Source of the DNA: Frankiaceae bacterium
Lineage (GTDB): Bacteria > Actinomycetota > Actinomycetes > JAVEEJ01
Direction of reading: 5' to 3'
DNA length: 5,729 nucleotides
Assembly (NCBI GenBank): GCA_030840515.1
Contig: JAVEEJ010000076.1
Coordinates: 1-5,729, forward strand
Each line of letters begins with the position of its first letter. Positions within the stretch are counted from its first letter, which is position 1. The translations under genes were made by a program, and so were the position numbers. Positions 4,130 to 5,729 of the stretch are shown piece after piece. The notes under the pieces are model-generated. The model saw only the letters and a list, made by a program, of their open reading frames with translations. It did not search any database and was not told the DNA's origin.

Positions 4130-5071
4130 ATGCGCGTCCTGCTGGCTCCGCTGCTCGCCGTCACGGTGCTGACGGCCTGCTCAGGGAGCGACGGCCCGGC
4201 CCCGCGCGCGGTTGGGCCAACGACCGACGCGTCCACCCCGGTAACGCCGATCCCCAGCACCTCAGTGCTCGGCGCCAGCTTGACCCGGCCGAGCAAGGTG
4301 CTGGTCGTGGTCGAGGAGAACCACAGCGCGACCTCAGCCCTGAAGGGCATGCCGAACCTCGCCGCCCTCGCGCGCCGCTACGGCTACACCACGGCCTACA
4401 AGGCGATCCGCCACCCCTCGCTGCCCAACTACCTGGCCCTCGCGGGCGGGTCCACGTTCGGCGTCACCGACGACAAGTCCCCCGCATCGCACCACCTGTC
4501 GGGGCAGAGCGTCTTCGACCGCGCCATCGCGAGCGGCAAGACCGCGAAGAGCTATGTCGAGGCGATGCCGACGGCGTGCGGGCAGAGCGCGACGACGAAG
4601 TACGCCGTGAAGCACAACCCGTGGGCCTACTTCAGCGACGCCACCTCGCGCGCCAACTGCAGGCGGAGCGACGTCGCCTCGGGTACGACGAGCGCGGGTG
4701 CGCTGCGCAGCGACATCGATGCCGGCCGGCTACCCAACGTCGGCATGCTGGTGCCCGACATCTGCCACGACGGCCACGACTGCTCGCTGGCGACGGCCGA
4801 CGCCTGGCTCAAGCCCTGGCTCAGCCGACTGATGGCCGGCCCGGACTACCGCGCGGGGCGACTGGCGATCGTGGTGACTTTCGACGAGGACGACTACTCG
4901 CAGTCCAACACGGTGCTGACCGTGGTCATCTCGCCGTACACGTCCGCCGTCACGAGCGCCACCGCCTTCACGCACTACTCGCTTGCGCGCTACCTGTCTG
5001 AGATCGTCGGCGCGACGCCGCTGCGCAACGCAGCGACCGCCCGCTCGCTGCGCACCACGTTCCACATCTAG
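4130..5071 (+). CDS. Secreted lipoprotein phosphoesterase / acid phosphatase-like (PF04185-type)
   Basis: Predicted surface-anchored phosphatase or phosphodiesterase of the phosphoesterase family that contains bacterial acid phosphatases and phospholipase C. The 313-residue product begins with a lipoprotein signal: R2, a hydrophobic core (3-14), and the lipobox LTAC with acceptor C17. A Ser/Thr/Pro-rich linker (18-50) follows. The catalytic domain shows VLVVVEENHS (57-66; E63, N64 as likely metal ligands), IRHPSLPNYLALAGG (93-107; S97 as likely nucleophile, by analogy with the AcpA-type fold), KHNPWAYF (161-168), VPDICHDGHDCS (208-219), VVTFDEDD (248-255; acidic metal ligands) and FTHYSLARYLSEI (280-292). 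Motif order and completeness indicate an active enzyme; the substrate cannot be read from sequence. Cys pairs C150/C177 and C212/C218 could form disulfides outside the cell. It lies 60 bases after trpD with its own ribosome binding site, and its stop overlaps that of the convergent gene. A functional link with trpD is not evident; phosphate scavenging is one possibility. Confidence 0.88.
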   Translation: MRVLLAPLLAVTVLTACSGSDGPAPRAVGPTTDASTPVTPIPSTSVLGASLTRPSKVLVVVEENHSATSALKGMPNLAALARRYGYTTAYKAIRHPSLPNYLALAGGSTFGVTDDKSPASHHLSGQSVFDRAIASGKTAKSYVEAMPTACGQSATTKYAVKHNPWAYFSDATSRANCRRSDVASGTTSAGALRSDIDAGRLPNVGMLVPDICHDGHDCSLATADAWLKPWLSRLMAGPDYRAGRLAIVVTFDEDDYSQSNTVLTVVISPYTSAVTSATAFTHYSLARYLSEIVGATPLRNAATARSLRTTFHI

Positions 5072-5679
5072 CTGCTGAACCAGCCGACGTAGTCGGCGAC
5101 GGCGTGCGTGATGGCGGGAGCGACCCAGGAGCCGCTCGCCAGCCGCAGTGCGCCGAGCAGCAGCCCGACGGCGAAGTCGAGTGGCACTACGCGCCAGCCG
5201 TAGAGGGGGATGTGCAGCGCGGCGAAGCACACGGCGGTGACGAGTACGGCGGCACTGCTGCCGGCCGCGCGCATCACCGCGGTGAACAGCGCCCCGCGCA
5301 AGAACGCCTCTTCCGCGATCACCACGACGGTGACGGCTGCCGCCCAGGGGGCGAACCCGGCAGTGCCGCGCGTCATGTGGCCGAACGCCAGGACCGGTGC
5401 GCAGAGCACCACCGCGCCGAGGGCACCCCAGAGGCTCACGTGGCGGCCGCCGGTCGGCACCGCGTCGCCGGAGGCAAGGCAGAGTGTGCCCAGGACCGCG
5501 GCGAAGAGCAGGCCGGCGACGAGCGAGCCAGCAGGGTCCGGCCCACCCGCCGCCACACGGATACCCACGGCGGCCACGAACCCGAGGAGCAGCAGGGGAG
5601 TGGGCTGCCGCGTGATGTGCAGGAATCGCCGGCGTGGCGTGAACATCTGACGGCGGGCGGCGGCGGGAGCGGTGCTCAC
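5068..5679 (-). CDS. CPBP-family intramembrane metalloprotease homologue
   Basis: Membrane protein of the CPBP (CAAX protease / bacteriocin-processing, formerly Abi) family, which includes Rce1-like glutamic intramembrane proteases. From GTG at 5679 it has 203 residues. Hydrophobic segments occur at about 28-44, 51-70, 83-100, 109-122, 140-153 and 166-181. The three conserved motifs are present: EEAFLRG (123-129, E123/E124 and R128), FAALH (152-156, F152 and H156) and a third His in PAITHAVAD (188-196, H192). All presumed catalytic residues are kept, so proteolytic activity is plausible; the target is unknown. The basic N-terminus (RRQMFTPRRRF) would stay in the cytoplasm. The GTG start overlaps the stop of the upstream minus-strand gene as GTGA, favouring it over the internal ATG at 5646; neither has a clear ribosome binding site. 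Its stop and that of the convergent phosphoesterase share CTAG at 5068-5071. I see no bacteriocin or other obvious substrate gene in the window. Confidence 0.87.
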   Translation of the reverse strand: MSTAPAAARRQMFTPRRRFLHITRQPTPLLLLGFVAAVGIRVAAGGPDPAGSLVAGLLFAAVLGTLCLASGDAVPTGGRHVSLWGALGAVVLCAPVLAFGHMTRGTAGFAPWAAAVTVVVIAEEAFLRGALFTAVMRAAGSSAAVLVTAVCFAALHIPLYGWRVVPLDFAVGLLLGALRLASGSWVAPAITHAVADYVGWFSS

Positions 5680-5729
5680 GTCGTTGCCGAGCGGCGCCGG
5701 CTGGCGAGGATCGCGCCCACCACCACGGA
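5676..5729 (-). CDS. C-terminal end of an upstream minus-strand gene (possible membrane protein)
   Basis: The minus strand from the window edge reads SVVVGAILASRRRSATT and then TGA at 5678-5676. The TGA overlaps the GTG start of the CPBP gene by four bases (GTGA), a common arrangement for coupled genes. The hydrophobic stretch followed by RRR resembles the end of a last transmembrane helix with a short cytoplasmic tail. Only 17 codons are visible and the other two minus-strand frames are also open here, so this is a reading based on overlap geometry and residue character, not on homology. Confidence 0.45.
   Translation of the reverse strand, partial: SVVVGAILASRRRSATT

Noticed and set aside
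1..5729. CRISPR array, tRNA, rRNA, insertion sequence or toxin-antitoxin module
   Set aside because: I found no regularly spaced repeats, cloverleaf-like segments, transposase motifs or small toxin/antitoxin pair on reading both strands. Codon use is even across the window.

Overview
The window is very GC-rich and reads as a chromosomal segment of a free-living actinobacterium. The evidence is the codon use (G/C at almost every third position), the frequent GTG starts, the actinobacterial-type respiratory cluster (cytochrome c oxidase subunit III followed by qcrC), and -10 boxes of the TANNNT type sitting 6-7 bases from start codons. The CtaE sequence looks closest, from memory, to Propionibacteriales/Frankiales-type proteins, but I cannot fix the genus.

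Layout. The left end carries the start of a respiratory operon on the minus strand: ctaE (323-955), then the N-terminal third of qcrC (1-311, running off the window). A compact divergent promoter region (956-1040) separates it from a plus-strand run. That run is a CtaG-type oxidase assembly membrane protein (1041-2006), a 57-residue zinc-ribbon protein (2093-2266), a stand-alone atypical response-regulator receiver (2302-2742), a second zinc-ribbon protein of 92 residues (2748-3026), and trpD (3023-4069). A putative secreted lipoprotein phosphoesterase follows (4130-5071). The right end is on the minus strand: a CPBP-family membrane protease homologue (5068-5679), and before it the last 17 codons of another gene (5676-5729).

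How they fit together. CtaE and QcrC are parts of the bc1-aa3 supercomplex, and CtaG is expected to help assemble the oxidase copper centres, so the divergent pair is functionally coherent. The receiver-like protein, the second zinc ribbon and trpD are tightly packed (5-base gap, then an ATGA overlap) and are probably one transcript. The receiver resembles, from memory, the stand-alone regulator Rv3143 of Mycobacterium tuberculosis, which sits beside the nuo operon. This makes a link to respiration plausible but unproven. The link between trpD and the ctaE/qcr genes is a recurrent actinobacterial neighbourhood.

The most noteworthy signals are regulatory. Three copies of TAGGCT and one AATAAT act as candidate -10 boxes; three of the four place the start codon at or next to the predicted +1, which implies leaderless mRNAs. 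Short palindromes lie in or just upstream of three of these promoters. I see no mobile element, CRISPR array, tRNA, rRNA or clearly foreign gene, and nothing that I would call a new defence or mobile system.
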